Shown piece after piece: positions 46,116-59,400 of a stretch of 64,000 nt of DNA (position 1 is its first letter; the number at the start of each line of letters is the position of its first letter). The translations under genes and the position numbers were made by a program. The notes beneath the pieces were generated by a model. It was not told the DNA's origin. It saw only the letters and a list, made by a program, of their open reading frames with translations, and did not search any database. Location: NCBI GenBank assembly GCA_003864495.1, contig ML133429.1, positions 372,001 through 436,000 on the forward strand, in the 5' to 3' direction. Source of the stretch: Nemopilema nomurai (Eukaryota; Cnidaria; Scyphozoa; Rhizostomeae; Rhizostomatidae).

Positions 46116-49100
46116 ATGAGTCATGACAGAACTAATGTTGCAAGTGATTTGAAAATACAAAAGGATGACCAAAGTATTTATCAATCAACTGATGACTCTT
46201 CAGAGATTTTACACAGTGGATTGATAAAAGCCAAAAGTTTCTATGGTGCATCAAGCATTGCTTCAGGGGATGCTGGATATAAGAAAATAAGACATGAAAT
46301 ACTAAGCAAAAGAATAAACATTAGTGGATTGAAAGAGAAAAGAAATGATGGTGGGGGAAAATCAAAGAAAAAGTTACAAATTGAAAGAAGAAATAGAAAA
46401 TCACAAAGGAATCCTTACTTGAGGAACAAAAGGAAATCTTCAAAAGGCCCTCTTTGTCTAAATATTAAAAATAGCTCTAGCACAAAGGATGTTGACAATT
46501 TTCCTTCACCAGTTGTTGCAAATCAAGCCAGCTTGAAGGTACATGAAACAATTAGTCCAATGTTTTCATCAGATACTGAATCTCAAGACACTGAAAAAGC
46601 CAAATTCTCACAATTAGTTAATGGTGTTTTGAAGAGCTATGAATCCAACAGTGATGATATTAATTCTCTTGAGGAAGGGGAATGTGGAACATCATCAGAA
46701 CCTCTGGAGAATTGTGGTTTTGACCATAATAGTGCAAATAGTGAAACAAACTGTAATGGGAATTTTGGTCTTTCTTATTCTTCTGATCAAGATTCATGTG
46801 ACAGCAATGATAATAGAGTATCATGCAAAGATAGAAATGAAATTGCCTTGGATCATGAATCAGATATCGAAAGTGAGGAGGAAGGTGAATCATTGTGCTC
46901 ATTTATTGACAGGTCGAAATCATTAATGGAGGAAGGAACTGTCAGAAAAAGACCAGCATCTAATTTTGATACTTCAAATAGGTTGGATCACTCTTTGATA
47001 AATGAAAAGAAATCACATCAAGAACAAAGAAAATTTAGTAATTGTACTGAACTTGGAAGACAAAGTGATGAGTTAGCTAGATCTACAAAGAATAATAGTT
47101 CTGCATGCCTTGGAAAGGGAACTGGTCTCTTTAAGTATTTCAAAAGAACATCTCCTAAAAGGGAAGACAGTAGACAATCACCTGATAATTGTGAGGCAAA
47201 AGTTAGTATTTTTCAAAAAGATAAGGAGAAACAACAGGTATTATCTGGGAAACATTCTCCAAATAATAATAAAATCTTCAACCAGAAACTGCTATTCAAT
47301 GTTGGAAAGTCTAGCCAGGAAAGTAATGATGAATGCATGCAGAGACAAAGGAAGACACAGAAGAAGGGAAAGCTGGAAGCCATAAGCCCAAAAAATGGTC
47401 CAAAGAAAATGGAGCAGTTGTATATTGTGAGTATTTTAAGACAAAAACAAAAGTAGTATAATTTTTGCTGTTTTTAGAGTGGCTATGACTAGAAAACTAT
47501 GAACTAAAATAGTTGCAAAAACTGTTTTTCAAATGTGTATTTTTCATGTTTTTTAGAGATTAGGTTGCCAAATGATTTGCTAATGGCTGTCTTATTTCAG
47601 GATGTTGGTCAAAGGAATTTCGGTCACACAACCTGCGAAACATGTGGAATGGTTTATACCAAGACATTACCAGAAGATACCTTGGAACACGCAAAATATC
47701 ACCAGAAGCTCATGCAAAAGTTAAAATTCAAGGTTTGTTGATTTTCAAATGCACGTAAATCAAAGCTCTATTTTATTTCAGTAATGTTTTTCTAAGGCTG
47801 ATGCAAACTGATTCAGAAAGCTCAGAGAGTCTTGTGTTGATTGATTCTCAACTACATCAATATTTAACGAATTTGATGATGAGGACGACAACAAATAAAA
47901 GGTCCATGTTGCAATCGACAAATCTTTATAGAAATAGACGCATCCAATTATAAGAACGACATAATCAGGGAAAATCCATAAGAAGGCGCTAGCCAATAGA
48001 CATATTAGTCAGGAGTCATCTTCAGTGTATATAAAACGGGTGAGAAATCGAATAAATATTTATCATGATGTATATTTATTATATACATTAATCTTTATAG
48101 AAGAAAAAAATGTACAAGCCAGGCAACTGTTAAGCACAAAATGTTTTCCAGGTAATACAGCCTTTGATGATTCATAATGTGTCATGTCATATGAAGAAGG
48201 CTTTAGCCATATTGGTTGTAAATCATACTTAACAGATGATAAATGCTTTTAGATAAAATCCATGTTTTGTAGTCCAACTTCTTTGCCTACTCACCAAGCT
48301 AAGTTTGCAAAGTGTTTCAACACAGGGATGGAAGACTGAACGAATTCTGCAGGAATTTCATGATGGTCGAATCATTCAAGTGAATGCAGAAGACAACAGT
48401 CTGCATTTGAAGAAGGTGCATTTTAATTTACGAAATTTGGCATTTTTTTAGCAGTTGTATATTGAATAAGGAAAATGTCCATGCCTCTTTTCTAGAAGCC
48501 AGTGTAAGGACTCCGTTTCTAGAAGCCAATCTAAGGATCTCGTTATTTGAAGCCGTTGTAAGAATTCTGTTAATTGAAGTCAGTGTAAAAATCCTGTAAA
48601 AATTGAAACCAATGTAAAGACCATGCTCATTGAAACCAATGTAAAGACCATGCTGATTGGATAACATAAGTCAATAACATAAATCCCTAAAGCCAATAAA
48701 AAGACCAGTTAATTAAAACAATTGTAATGATGTTGTTAATTTTTACCAGTTTAAGAATCGCAAAATCTACATATATTTTGGATCCACTCTGTAACTTAGA
48801 ATATTATATGGGGCAGAATGATCACCAAGTTGCTGCCCCAAATGAATGCCCATAATTTGATTTTAGATTTCAGACATCCGCGATGTTGTTGATTGCGAGC
48901 TCGGGTTTACTTGCAATAGAACTGAACTTTCCTCACTTGAGAAGGTAGGTTTTCCTTCATTTCAACTTTTTATTGTAACTCTAGATCTTATTTGAACACG
49001 ATTTGGTCTACATGTGCTAAGCTAATCTTGTGTAGGAATGGACGATAAAGCTAATCTTGTATAGGCAACTAAGAACAAACAAGGCTAGACATGTAGACTT

Positions 49101-52020
49101 TTTAAGAAAATACGCCGTGTACCATTCGCAGAATGTTTAATTTTTTTAGACTTGATAAGCATGCCATAAGTAATATATTTGTAAATGCAGCTGATGAGCT
49201 TGGTTATGGAGGTTTTTATACTTTCTATAGCCATCCATTAGACAGTAGATATTAATATCCAGCTTCGCCAAATCAGCTTCAGTTCTAAGACGCAAAGGGG
49301 CTTCATCTCAATTGAACAAAATACATTACTTGACATAAATCAGCAGCTAGTTTGAAAAAGTTTTTTCAGGTTTCCTATTCTTGGTCGCCATTTTCCCCAG
49401 CACCTTAAGCACTGGGGACACTAGCGAAGAAGATATGGACTCCCACATAATTTAAGATCTTTGGACCACTCTGGAAAATAAAAACTAATCTAAACAGAGC
49501 AGCCGACATAGCGAGAAACAAAGAAAACTTCCATGCTATCAGAAACTACCCTAAGATGTAATTGGCATCGTTCAAGTGTATTTTGATAATAGCATAATCA
49601 GTTTTTAATTTCTGTTAGTTAAGGTGTTTCAACTCTGGCAAGATTCGTCATCATCAGTTAATTCGAGAAAAACGTTATTATATTATAATTCTGTATCACT
49701 AATGTTACTAAATCTAGTTTCCTGATAAACTGGTGCTTTGTATGAGCATGCAGATCCCTTACGATGTCATACATTTGAATTCCATTCAGTTATTCAGTAA
49801 AGCAGCAACAATCCCCTGCCCTTATTCGAGTAAGAATGTCATATAGCCTGTTGTAAGACTGTTATATGTTCAAAATTTTATAACATCGTTCTAGAAATTG
49901 TATTGGCTGTAAAAATGTCCGATCTCTTTTTCTAGGTTTTTATTTTTGTTTCAAAGCAGAAGGTAGTAGGCTGTGCAATTGCAGTCCCCGTAGTCAAGGT
50001 AAGGACGTACTCAGCTCACAGTTGTATCAACGGGGGTCATTAACCCTTGCAGCCTCGTTTCCAAGGCAATGAATTTTGGGCCAGTACAGCTTGCTACTAG
50101 CGTTGAGGCTTGAAGTGGCAATGTCTGTTGTTTATAATGTCCCTCGCTGAGACAGGCACTTTTATTACCCATCCAAAGTCAGTCAAATCATATTCCCAAG
50201 TAAATATTACTGCCTGCCCATCATGAAGTGCTCATAAAATACTTTCTTATTCCCCATTCAAAGTCAATGAAATCTATTCCCAAGTAAATATTACTGCCTG
50301 CCTACCATAAAGTGCTCATAAAATACTTCTCAAGTGGTATATACTTTTTCTGTTTATCTTTTAACGCTTTGGGCCCAACAAAATTCGCTTGTAGACTCAG
50401 TTGTTCTAGACGTTTTTCAGTCACGTTGCGTTTGTCGATTATTTACGCTTCCCTTCGTAGGCCTATCCAGTTATTGCCAACCAAGATGTTGCCAGTCCTA
50501 AAACGCATTCTGGCGTACTTGAATTGTCATGGTGCTGCAGGTGTGTATTTCAGCAAAGCTCTTTTCAAAACTCGAGCATATGTTCGATATTGTTACCTGT
50601 TAATGGCATTTTAGAACGGTCATCTTCCATATGGCACACCCATGCACAACCATGCTAACACGGCATAAACATTTTTTGAGTGACAGCAAAAAGACAATTC
50701 GCGTGTCCTTAATCCGGACATTTGCCTGATGATCACATTAAGTGAAAATTCGGAGTAGCAACTAAAAACCGTCTTGTTCTATGTACCACACCCTTGCAAA
50801 ACCCTGCTTACACGGCATAAACATTTTTGAAAGACAGCTAAAAGACAATTCGCGTGTATTCAAACTCAAATTAGCTATCGTTAGACTCATATCTATATTC
50901 TGATAAAACATTGTAGCTTTGATGCCATTTCTAATACCGTTAGTTATTCTCTATCGTTCATACTCCACGCATCCGACCTACTCCATAATTTGGAACTATT
51001 TTCTCGTGTTAATGTCTTCTCGTATCGTGCCTAGTTTTACACGCTCCGCTTTAAAGCTTTACGTCTTTGTTTGACACGACAGTTCGAAGGCAGTTCCTGC
51101 ACTGTGCGGTATCAGTCGAATATGGGTTTTGAAACAGGCTCGACGCAAGAAAGTGGCGGAGAGACTTGTAGATGCAATCAGGTACAAATTTGCTTCTTTT
51201 ACATTCTTATCTTAAATTCATATTCATAGATTGCTTTTCTGCAAAGCACTTTTTAATACGTTTCTTTATGACTGTCAGAGGCTGCCAATTTTCATCACTG
51301 TATCCAAGAAAAACTTTCTTCCTAGAGTTCTTCCTAGAATTTCCTCTTAGAAACCTTTCTGGAATGCTAACGTTTGTTGATTTGCTCTGCTTCATGAACG
51401 TCTATTTTTCGGCAATCCTTTTGCTCTATTGCATTGAACCTCATGTCCTTCTGTCAATTATTGTAAGCCTATTCATTTTAAAGATCCAACTTATGAGCAT
51501 CTAATATACTTTTAAACTATATATTCAAAACATCGAGCAGTATGCTGCTTGTCTTAAAAGACTATTCGGATCTCTAATTTTGGGAAGCCTTTTGCATTAT
51601 AGTATTTAAATTTCTGTTGGGGGTTTTGAATGGTTATAGTACATGTTTTCAGAATGGTTGCTTTTCCTAAACGTCTTTTGGGCACAACACAAGAGGCCGT
51701 GTCGGTTCCCTAATTTTGAACAGAGGTGTCTAAAAAAGCTTTGGTATTTCTAGTTTTTTATGGTGTTTAACATTTGATTTCAAGTACAATTTACAAGGTA
51801 TCCAAATAGTCACTATAAATGTTTGTGATAATGATGTTTTGCGAAAAGTATCTGATTTTTGTTTCTCAAATTAATTTATTCATCTACTCGTTCAAGGAAT
51901 AACTTCATATTTGGAGTTGCTGTTAGCAAAGAGAAATTAGCATTCAGTGATCCAACCCCTGATGGAAGAGTATTTGCGGAACAATACACTGGAACTCCGA
52001 ATTTCCTTGTCTTTCGGTAG
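46116..52020 (+). CDS. ESCO: Cohesin acetyltransferase ESCO (Eco1/Ctf7 family)
   Basis: Nuclear enzyme that acetylates SMC3 to lock cohesin around sister chromatids during S phase. Exons: 46116-47426, 47601-47732, 48326-48415, 48867-48944, 49936-49998, 50461-50540, 51083-51181, 51897-52020. All phases match; 658 residues. Exon 1 encodes a low-complexity, charged tail of about 437 residues with a strongly basic part ([18 protein letters not shown]) and a PIP-box-like [10 protein letters not shown]. Exon 2 has the C2H2 finger (C-x2-C-x14-H-x3-H in [12 protein letters not shown]...). The GNAT-type domain follows: [93 protein letters not shown]. The Ser of GISRIW and the Asp of SDPTP, important in human ESCO, are kept. 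It ends NFLVFR. An in-frame TGA precedes the ATG. Confidence 0.95.
48487..48760. repeat. Minisatellite of about 35-bp units in ESCO intron 3
   Basis: Diverged tandem units built on TTGAAGCCAATGTAAAGACC with variable tails; the two best copies (ATTGAAACCAATGTAAAGAC, CATGCT) are adjacent at about 48600-48655. Read in reverse it gives a repetitive peptide, which is an artefact of the repeat. Confidence 0.7.
50161..50328. repeat. Two-copy 84-bp tandem duplication in ESCO intron 5
   Basis: ATTCCCAAGTAAATATTACT occurs at 50192 and again 84 bases later, each within a longer match running from CCATCCAAAGTCA/CCATTCAAAGTCA to GTGCTCATAAAATACTT. Divergence is low, so the duplication is fairly recent. 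Confidence 0.85.
50630..50880. repeat. Two-copy 151-bp spaced duplication in ESCO intron 6
   Basis: CACGGCATAAACATTTTT followed by GACAGC-AAAAGACAATTCGC starts at 50660 and again at 50811. The similarity also covers the preceding CACACCC-TGCA-AACC-TGCT part. About 80 bp are clearly homologous in each copy. Confidence 0.75.
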
Positions 52021-53334
52021 TCAATATTATTTTACTATAATTACATTTAAAATAGATAATTGTTTAATGATGTTGCGAAATTTGATATTTGATATATCTC
52101 CTTATTAGCAGGAGTAAAGTTGTACGTAGTTTGCTGGTTTTGAATTTTTTTTCCTTCCGGGCATTCTTCACATTTATGGTGTCTGAAAGATGTCATTCTT
52201 TGTTAATTTGGTATTGCTTTATTCGAAGTTTACTAGCAATATAGAGTAATTTTGGACGTTTTAAATGATTTTTACAGCCCAAGTCACCTTTCCCCAGATT
52301 TGATTTTTAGGTGTTGTATAGTTTCTGTGTTAGTAAATTTCTGAAAACTCGGTTCTTGAAAGTATCTAAACTCAACTTCTTCGTTTCCAAACTTTTCTCC
52401 GCATATTGCCGCTTCCTTTTTTAGTTAGCTTTAGTTAATTATATAAAATTCCCTCCCAGTTCGTTAATCATAATGCAAATCATATCTTTTACACACAAAC
52501 TTGAATTTAGTCTGCCATTTTTTCTACGTGTCAAGGGAGACTTGAAACAAAAGAGTTAACGGTAGAGTTGAAATGTATTAATGTTTACTACTCTGTTTGA
52601 AACTGTTTGGAATAGTATTTATCAGCGGTAATACCTTAGAATGTTTTAATCCGCTCCTCGGTGTTAATAATATTTAAGCAACGCCTTTAGGTTGTTAGTT
52701 GAAGTGCAATGCACAATTTTCGACTCCATTTCAAGGCTTGCTTTGTGATTTCTTTCTGCCTGGTTATACCTGTACTTTTGGTCTTTAGTGTCCTAGTGTT
52801 CTGCTATACTGTCAAAAATCTCTTTACGATTTCGAGAACTGCGAAAACGTGATTTCAGTATACAAAATCTTGACTACACTTCCATAAGAAACACCATTTC
52901 GAATTCAATTCTTTTTGCATAAGAGTTTGAAACTGACTGTTGCTAATTATTTTTACTTGCACGTTGTCATTGGATGCTACTTCACCTAGATACGTCCTTT
53001 ACGACTTAGGAAGCCGAGGACCTGAGGAAATCTCCGTGATTGGAATTAACTGATATAAGATACTGTTATCTTCTTTCAAGTCCCCCCTCTCAATCAAGCC
53101 CCTCTCTTATTAGCCCCCTTTTCATTAGGAAAAATTAAATAAGCCCCTTCTCAGTTTAGCCCCTTTTTCTCATAACCCCCTTTTTGAAGTGCTGAGAAAC
53201 AATAAGCCCCCGGGGGCTAAAAAGAGGATTTACGGTATGCCAGCAACGATTTGACATCAATGGGTGCCAGGCTTTTTTCGTCGCTGCGAAGGACTTTGTC
53301 TCAACTTTCGCCTACCCTATATGGATACGAGGGT
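52021..53334. other. ESCO to eIF3i intergenic region
   Basis: ESCO 3' flank and spacer. No AATAAA was seen close behind the ESCO stop. The only notable element is the C-run repeat listed separately. Confidence 0.4.
53080..53240. repeat. Dispersed-type repeat rich in AAGCCCC motifs
   Basis: A cluster of variants of AAGCCCC/TAGCCCCTTTT spaced 14-25 bases apart ends in the palindromic AATAAGCCCCCGGGGGCTAA and then AGAGGATTTACGGTATG. Sequence of this style (CCCCCGGGGG with GGATTTACGGTA) is, from memory, a common dispersed element end in invertebrate genomes. Only one copy lies in this window, so the repeat status rests on its internal structure. Confidence 0.55.
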
Positions 53335-53437
53335 ATATGCGCCATCTTCCTTTCAAAATTCTGATTGCATGTGTTTGTAGGCCCTTGCCCTTTACGGCAG
53401 CAAAAACTATTCTTGTCAAGGAATTGCCGTCAAAATG
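53335..53437 (+). promoter_or_regulatory. eIF3i core promoter and first exon
   Basis: GCGCCATCTTCCTTTC at 53339-53354 contains a YY1-type CCATCTT and a pyrimidine run (CTTCCTTTC) of the kind that starts TOP mRNAs of the translation machinery. A second pyrimidine-rich stretch GCCCTTGCCCTTT lies at 53381-53393. Initiation near 53346 would give a 5' UTR of about 90 bases leading to TCAAAATGG. The site is inferred; the motifs are visible. Confidence 0.4.
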
Positions 53438-56400
53438 GTAAGCCAAGTCATAATAAATGAAGATTTATTTCTTTTAAACTAATGCTAATTGCTTGACTTT
53501 ACCAAATATCGAGGAAACTGAATGAAAGCTAGTATTCGGAAGTCAACAAATTGATTGGCAAACCTTTCAGATTTGTCATGAAACCATGTCACTAGTAGTT
53601 GTACTATAGATTCGCACAAGATAAAAAATAGTAGCGCCGGGGTTGTGACTAGGATCGTCTGGTACGAATCCATACCAGGGCCGAAAGCATCGAGCTAATT
53701 CTATTCAGTGTAAACAGAAGCTTTAATAACATTTCCCTTGTTAGTTTTTCGTAACTAATCAGATTCCCACACAGTTAGCACGCTTTTGAGAAAGTTTGCC
53801 GTTTAGGAAATGGAGTATCAATGGAGTAAATAATTTTGTTACAAGTAGGTTTTAATCTTATATATAAACTCATTTATTTTCAAAAGTGACTCGTTGGACC
53901 CTAGAGTAACTTATAATTCTATAATTTTTTTACATATTTACCTACACATTGATTTATTTATTTACGATCGCACGGTAGAAAAACTTCTTGTATGGATTCG
54001 TTAAAGTTATCATATCAATGCTTGCTAATCATTTTACCCAACGTATTTGATTTCCCATGTGTTTTTAGAAAGAGAGTATTTTTACACTGAATATAACTTG
54101 TAAAGCATAGAACAGGGGAAGCATATGTTTTTCCTCAATTGGATAATAAACTTAAAGCTTAAAGATCAATAGCAAGTACTATGGAAGACAAAAAGCTTTC
54201 TGCATACAAAAGTTATTTTACTTTCTTTTGTATAGCTCTTAGTTTAAATTATTACTTAAATTATGAATCAGTGCGAGGATGGCTCAGTGGTTAGAGGCAC
54301 TGACTACAGACCCAAGGGTCCGTAGTTCGAGTCCCTGGCATGACCAAACTTTCACCCTGAGTGATGAGAGTTGCCAGCTCTCTGTAATTCCAGGCATAAG
54401 GAATCACAAGGTGTGGTCACATCGAGAGGAAGGACCACGACACTGCTCGATAAGCTTAAGCTTCTCAGTGTCCTAAAACTACCTTCGGATGCAAGGTAGC
54501 AACAAATACAATACACTACAATTTTATGTATACAGGATTTAGTCATTGTATGATTATATGATTAATGCTTGTTTGATCCCCAGAAACCCTTACTGCTTCA
54601 TGGCCATGAGCGATCAATAACAAAAATTAGATACAACAGAGAAGGAGACCTCCTCTTCTCAACAGCAAAGGACAACAAACCTACAGTTTGGTATTCACTC
54701 AATGGTGAACGACTTGGAACCTACAATGGTCACAATGGGGCTGTCTGGACAAATGATATTGCTTGTATCTTTTTCTGCTAAGTAATAACTATAGCCGCTA
54801 TTCTAAAAAAAACTCATTAATAAATTACTCTTCCCTGTGTATAATTGTTTTGCGCTGTTTTGTCATATCTATATTCATGTTTTTCTTGACAATGTAAAAG
54901 GGGACAATTACCACTTTCTAACTGGTGCTGCTGATAACACAGCTATTATTTGGGACACAGAAACTGGTAAAAAGCTTTCAGAGATTACAACTCAATCTGC
55001 AGTTAGGACATGCAATTTTTCATACAGTGCAAAGGAGTTCATGATTTCAACTGATGCTGCTATGGGGAAAATGTGTCAGATTCAAATTTTTGATGTAAAC
55101 CAATGTCTGAGTAAGTTGGTCAACTATTTAGTTAGATTTCTCTTTAATTAAAGTGCTATAGATATTTTCATAGCACTCGGTCTTTGTAATATGATGGGGT
55201 GGTGACTGTTGTTTCTCATCCCTGTTGTCAAGAACTGGGTGCTGCTTTCAAGGTGACGGAAACCAAGGAAATTGATGGAGAAACTGTTCTTCTTCTTTTT
55301 CAAAGATGTTAAATTTAATTAGTCACTTAAGAAATCTGGATTGAAACAAATTCTTTTACCTGTAGACCGTACCATCCGTCGAGAAATTGCCATGCAGCGT
55401 CACTGACCACAGTACCATCGTTAAAGTAGCGGATATCTTATAGATATTCATAAAAAATGGAATTTGTAATTGTGATTTGTGTCAGCTTTGGAATTGAGCT
55501 AACATTAAGTGATCTGTCGCATTGACTGTTAAACAATCTTTTTGACATTGTTGTTAAATCCTGTATGGGAATACTTTAACAACAACTTGGAAAACGACAG
55601 AACTGCCTTTAGCGACTTTGAGTTACCGTTGCTTTGAAAATCTTCGGAACAAAAGCAATTTTAAAAGAAATTAGTGGCAAACTCTTGCTTTGCTTTAACT
55701 GTCTTTTTGAAAGTCTTTTGCAAGGTTTACCCTCACTAAAACGATTTTTTCTACACTATCTTCAAGGTTTTATCATGTACATCAATCTTTAACAATGCAA
55801 GTCATGCAGCGTATCTTAAAGCGGTAAATGCTTTTTGCAGGTGACAGGCCAGAACCCTTTATGGTTATTCCCATTCAAGGCTCAAAAGTGACTGCTTCTG
55901 TGTGGGGGCCATGTGGAGAGTACATTATAACCGGACATGAAAACGGACTGCTTAGCAAATGGGATATTAAGGTTTTTTCAGTTGTTTTCTCAAACTATGC
56001 TGATCTTCATAAATTGTGCTGACCTCTTCAAGAGCATTTAGAAGCATTTTTAAATGGCGCCAATATTAGGAATTTTTGTATTCTTTGGCAACTTTATTTT
56101 TTGGCTGTGAGTTTTTCTTATCAAGTCCTACACCTGTGCAAATTAACAAGAAAATCCATCACGGTGCGAATGGGATCTATGGGTACACTTGGTATGGAAT
56201 ATCCCCTAAACATCTTTAGGCAAAGCTATTGGAAGAGAGCAATGTTGTTATCTTTCAATGCTAGAAAACAGAGAAACATGGTTTTAGCATACTGTGTATC
56301 AAATCATGTTTCCGCTTGCAATTATGAATTTTTATATCACAAAGCATATGCTCAGCTGCTATTTTTGTTATTTATTTTTATGTTATCAAGGTTAAATTTT

Positions 56401-59400
56401 TGGTTTTTTTTGGGGGGCTGCATTCTTTCTGCTTATGTATTTGTCATAGCTCCAGAGAGAAATCAAATAGCAATCATTGCTAATCAGAATTTCCTATTGC
56501 TCAGGGGAAAGAGAAATGAAATATTTATAAATATACATGCTCTTTAAATGAAATTATGCATCAAAGCTCTCATTTAGAGAACAGGCTTTTCACCCTTAGG
56601 ATTCCTTCATTGCCCATTGTTGCCCATTTGTTGTCGCCCACTTATATTTGTGTTTACATTAGAAGAGAGGATAATCATCAGAAGTAGGCACAATGGAGTT
56701 GGCGAGAAGTTATTTCTTTCCTTTTTCTAATTGTTAGACAATTCCTGCTTGGTTAAAGCTTTATAGATATCATTAGATTATAGATAGTATTCATAAGCGG
56801 AGGGTGGGCGAATGCGCTGCAGTTTTAAATTTTTGTTAATTACCTCTCTCTTTCTAGACGGGTGAAGAAATTGACCGCGTACATGAACACTCAAAGCTCA
56901 TAAATGATATTCAGAAATCAAAAGATGATATGATGTTTATTACTGCGTCAAAGGATAACACAGCGAAGGTATACTGTTCCTCAGCCACATTCCACGCCCT
57001 GTACACTATGTAATCTTTACAGCATGGTAATCATTTTGTATCTCAATCTAGTATTTGATCAGGCACAGGCCACTTTTAGTGGCGTAGAAAACGGAGGGAG
57101 GCAGAGGTGTAGTGACGAAGGAACAGGGGGAAGCCAGAGGGGCCAGGCCCCCCACTTTTTGGCAAGCCACGGAAAATACCCCTTTCAAACCCAATAGTAT
57201 GAAACCCAAAAGTGCCAATACCATACCCGAAAAATGAAGTGGGTATATGACCCTTTTGACCAGGCTCAAACCTTTTAGATGCTTCATACGTTCCTTCTCT
57301 TGAGGAACACTCGAGTTATACAGACCTCTGGCAGCTACCGATTGCTTGTCTTTGAGACACAAAAACTGCAAATGGGTTTTTAATTAGGGCAACAATAAAG
57401 GTTGTGTTGGGGGCTGGCCATGATAATTACTTTCCGTTCCTTTCTTGAATTTCTTCCTTTTGTCCAATACTTTTTACGTCAATACATGCAAAGGCAAACG
57501 TGCTATTTACGGCTGGCTTTTCAACCCGGACCCGCACTTTACAGGTTTTATTCAAATAAGCACCCGACATGGTTTGAGCTCCTACCTCCAATTAGCATCC
57601 GGCTGAAGTATATTTATCAGTAGATGGCAACAGCGATCATAGCGCTGAATTTAGTGCGATAGAATTTGCCTTTTCTCTTCTCTCCTATTACAATTCAAAC
57701 AAGAACGCGCCCGGTATTATCCAACCATAACATTTTTGCTGTTACGGATGCTTTAGCGTTACCCGGAACCAAAAAGCACCTCCCGGAATCGCCAGGAATC
57801 ATATGTTTTCTTCTTGTAAAGGCCAATTTAATTGCATTGCTAGTGCCGTTATATTTAGCGTACTTTGTGACGCACGCTACTTTATGATAACGTATGGTTT
57901 TCCTCTTCTGGATTCATTGTCTAGGTCTTTTATCCGGATATACACAATGTTTTGGTCCCAGATATCTACAGTGTTTAGTCCGGATGTCTACAGTGTTTAG
58001 TTCCGGATGTACACGCTTTTTTATGAGGAACCTACCTCAAGGCCTAATTCCAAAAGTTCCTCATTCGTAGACCTCAAATCATCAGATTTTAGTACCAAAA
58101 GCTTCTTAAAAGCTCCTTAATTTTCACTGCCCATCAATTGGTTGACAAATGATTTTATTTATCTTTCATTCTATTGTAGCTTTTCGTCTCCGAATCGTTC
58201 AAGCATTTAAAGACGTTCAAAACTGAGCGACCTGTGAACTCAGCCTCGTTATCACCAATCAGAGAACACGTGAGTTTATGTCCTGTCTGATTGACAGTAT
58301 CGAGTATATAGACTAACAAAATAACACATCCATATTATCCTTGAGCAGAGCACAACTAATAGTGGTAGAGGTTCAACGACAGCAACAACAATAGCAACAG
58401 CAAAGCAGTGACTGGAGGGGGGGGGGGGGGTATTGCCAAAAACTACTACATTGTTGATTTTAAAAGGGCAAAAGTGTGCGGAAAGGTCATTTGATTGGCT
58501 ACAGATCTCGTTACGTCACATCATGGAAAATGGTGTCCAGGTCTTGTTGCTAATGTATGCATCGCGTACTGGCTCTGTAGACTAGAAAGACAGACGAGTA
58601 TAGGGCGGTTGTCATAAACCAAATAAACGCTATAAGCCGAGTGGTGACATGATGCCTTGATTGAAAACATGCTATTCCCAGACAGGAATTTGAAGTGCAT
58701 ATTGGTTGAGAAGCTAAGAACACCGTTGTTCTGTCTCCAAATCGTATTTCTCAGCTCATTGCCTAACGATTTTGCCCCGGATTAAACAGTCCACCTGCCA
58801 TGCTTTGTCAGTAACCGCTGAGCGGTATTTCAAAACATAATGTTTTTGGAAAACACAGTCGGTGTGGAAAACGTTTCCAGGGGGTTGTTGGTGGTCAATG
58901 AAAAGGGCACGTGGGCAATATCGCATGTTGTCAGAATATTGTTGATAACTATATTACTGATTATTAATTAATTAATAATTACTGACCGATCTGGTGTCCT
59001 TTTCAACCTTTCAGTTGTTTTAGCCAATGTCTTGTCCAACTCAACAGTTATTGAGGATTCTAAAACCTTTTAAGTATTATACGTTGGGTATGAGACCTAA
59101 ATTCTCTGATTTTTGCACATTTCGTTCCCCCCTTTTTTGAAAAGTCATTTTGTTCGATTCCCCAAAAGATAAGTCGGGCACGACATTTGTCAGCTGTCTT
59201 GTCTGGTATAAGACTGTCCGACTTTAGCAGTTCATCTATTCACGCTCTGTTCTACTTGATTTCTTGTTGTCATAGGTCGTGATGGGTGGCGGTCAGGAAG
59301 CTATGGATGTCACTACAACATCTGCTCGTGTCGGAAAGTTCGATGCCCGATTTTTCCATATGATCTTCGAAGAGGAGATCGGACGCGTAAAAGGGCACTT

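Noticed and set aside
54272..54345. Functional tRNA gene
   Set aside because: A and B boxes are present, but the acceptor and anticodon stems do not close and the sequence continues into a body shared with another dispersed copy, so it is a SINE head.
56101..56547. 148-codon open frame on the plus strand
   Set aside because: It lies wholly inside eIF3i intron 4, has no good start, and its peptide is the Phe/Leu/Ile-rich type expected of AT-rich introns.
57048..57371. 107-codon minus-strand frame
   Set aside because: It lies in eIF3i intron 5 and resembles the repetitive peptide near 6.2 kb; more likely a dispersed repeat than a gene.
58415..58432. Long G run (also about 28685-28702)
   Set aside because: Simple homopolymer tracts, possibly of uncertain length; no further structure.
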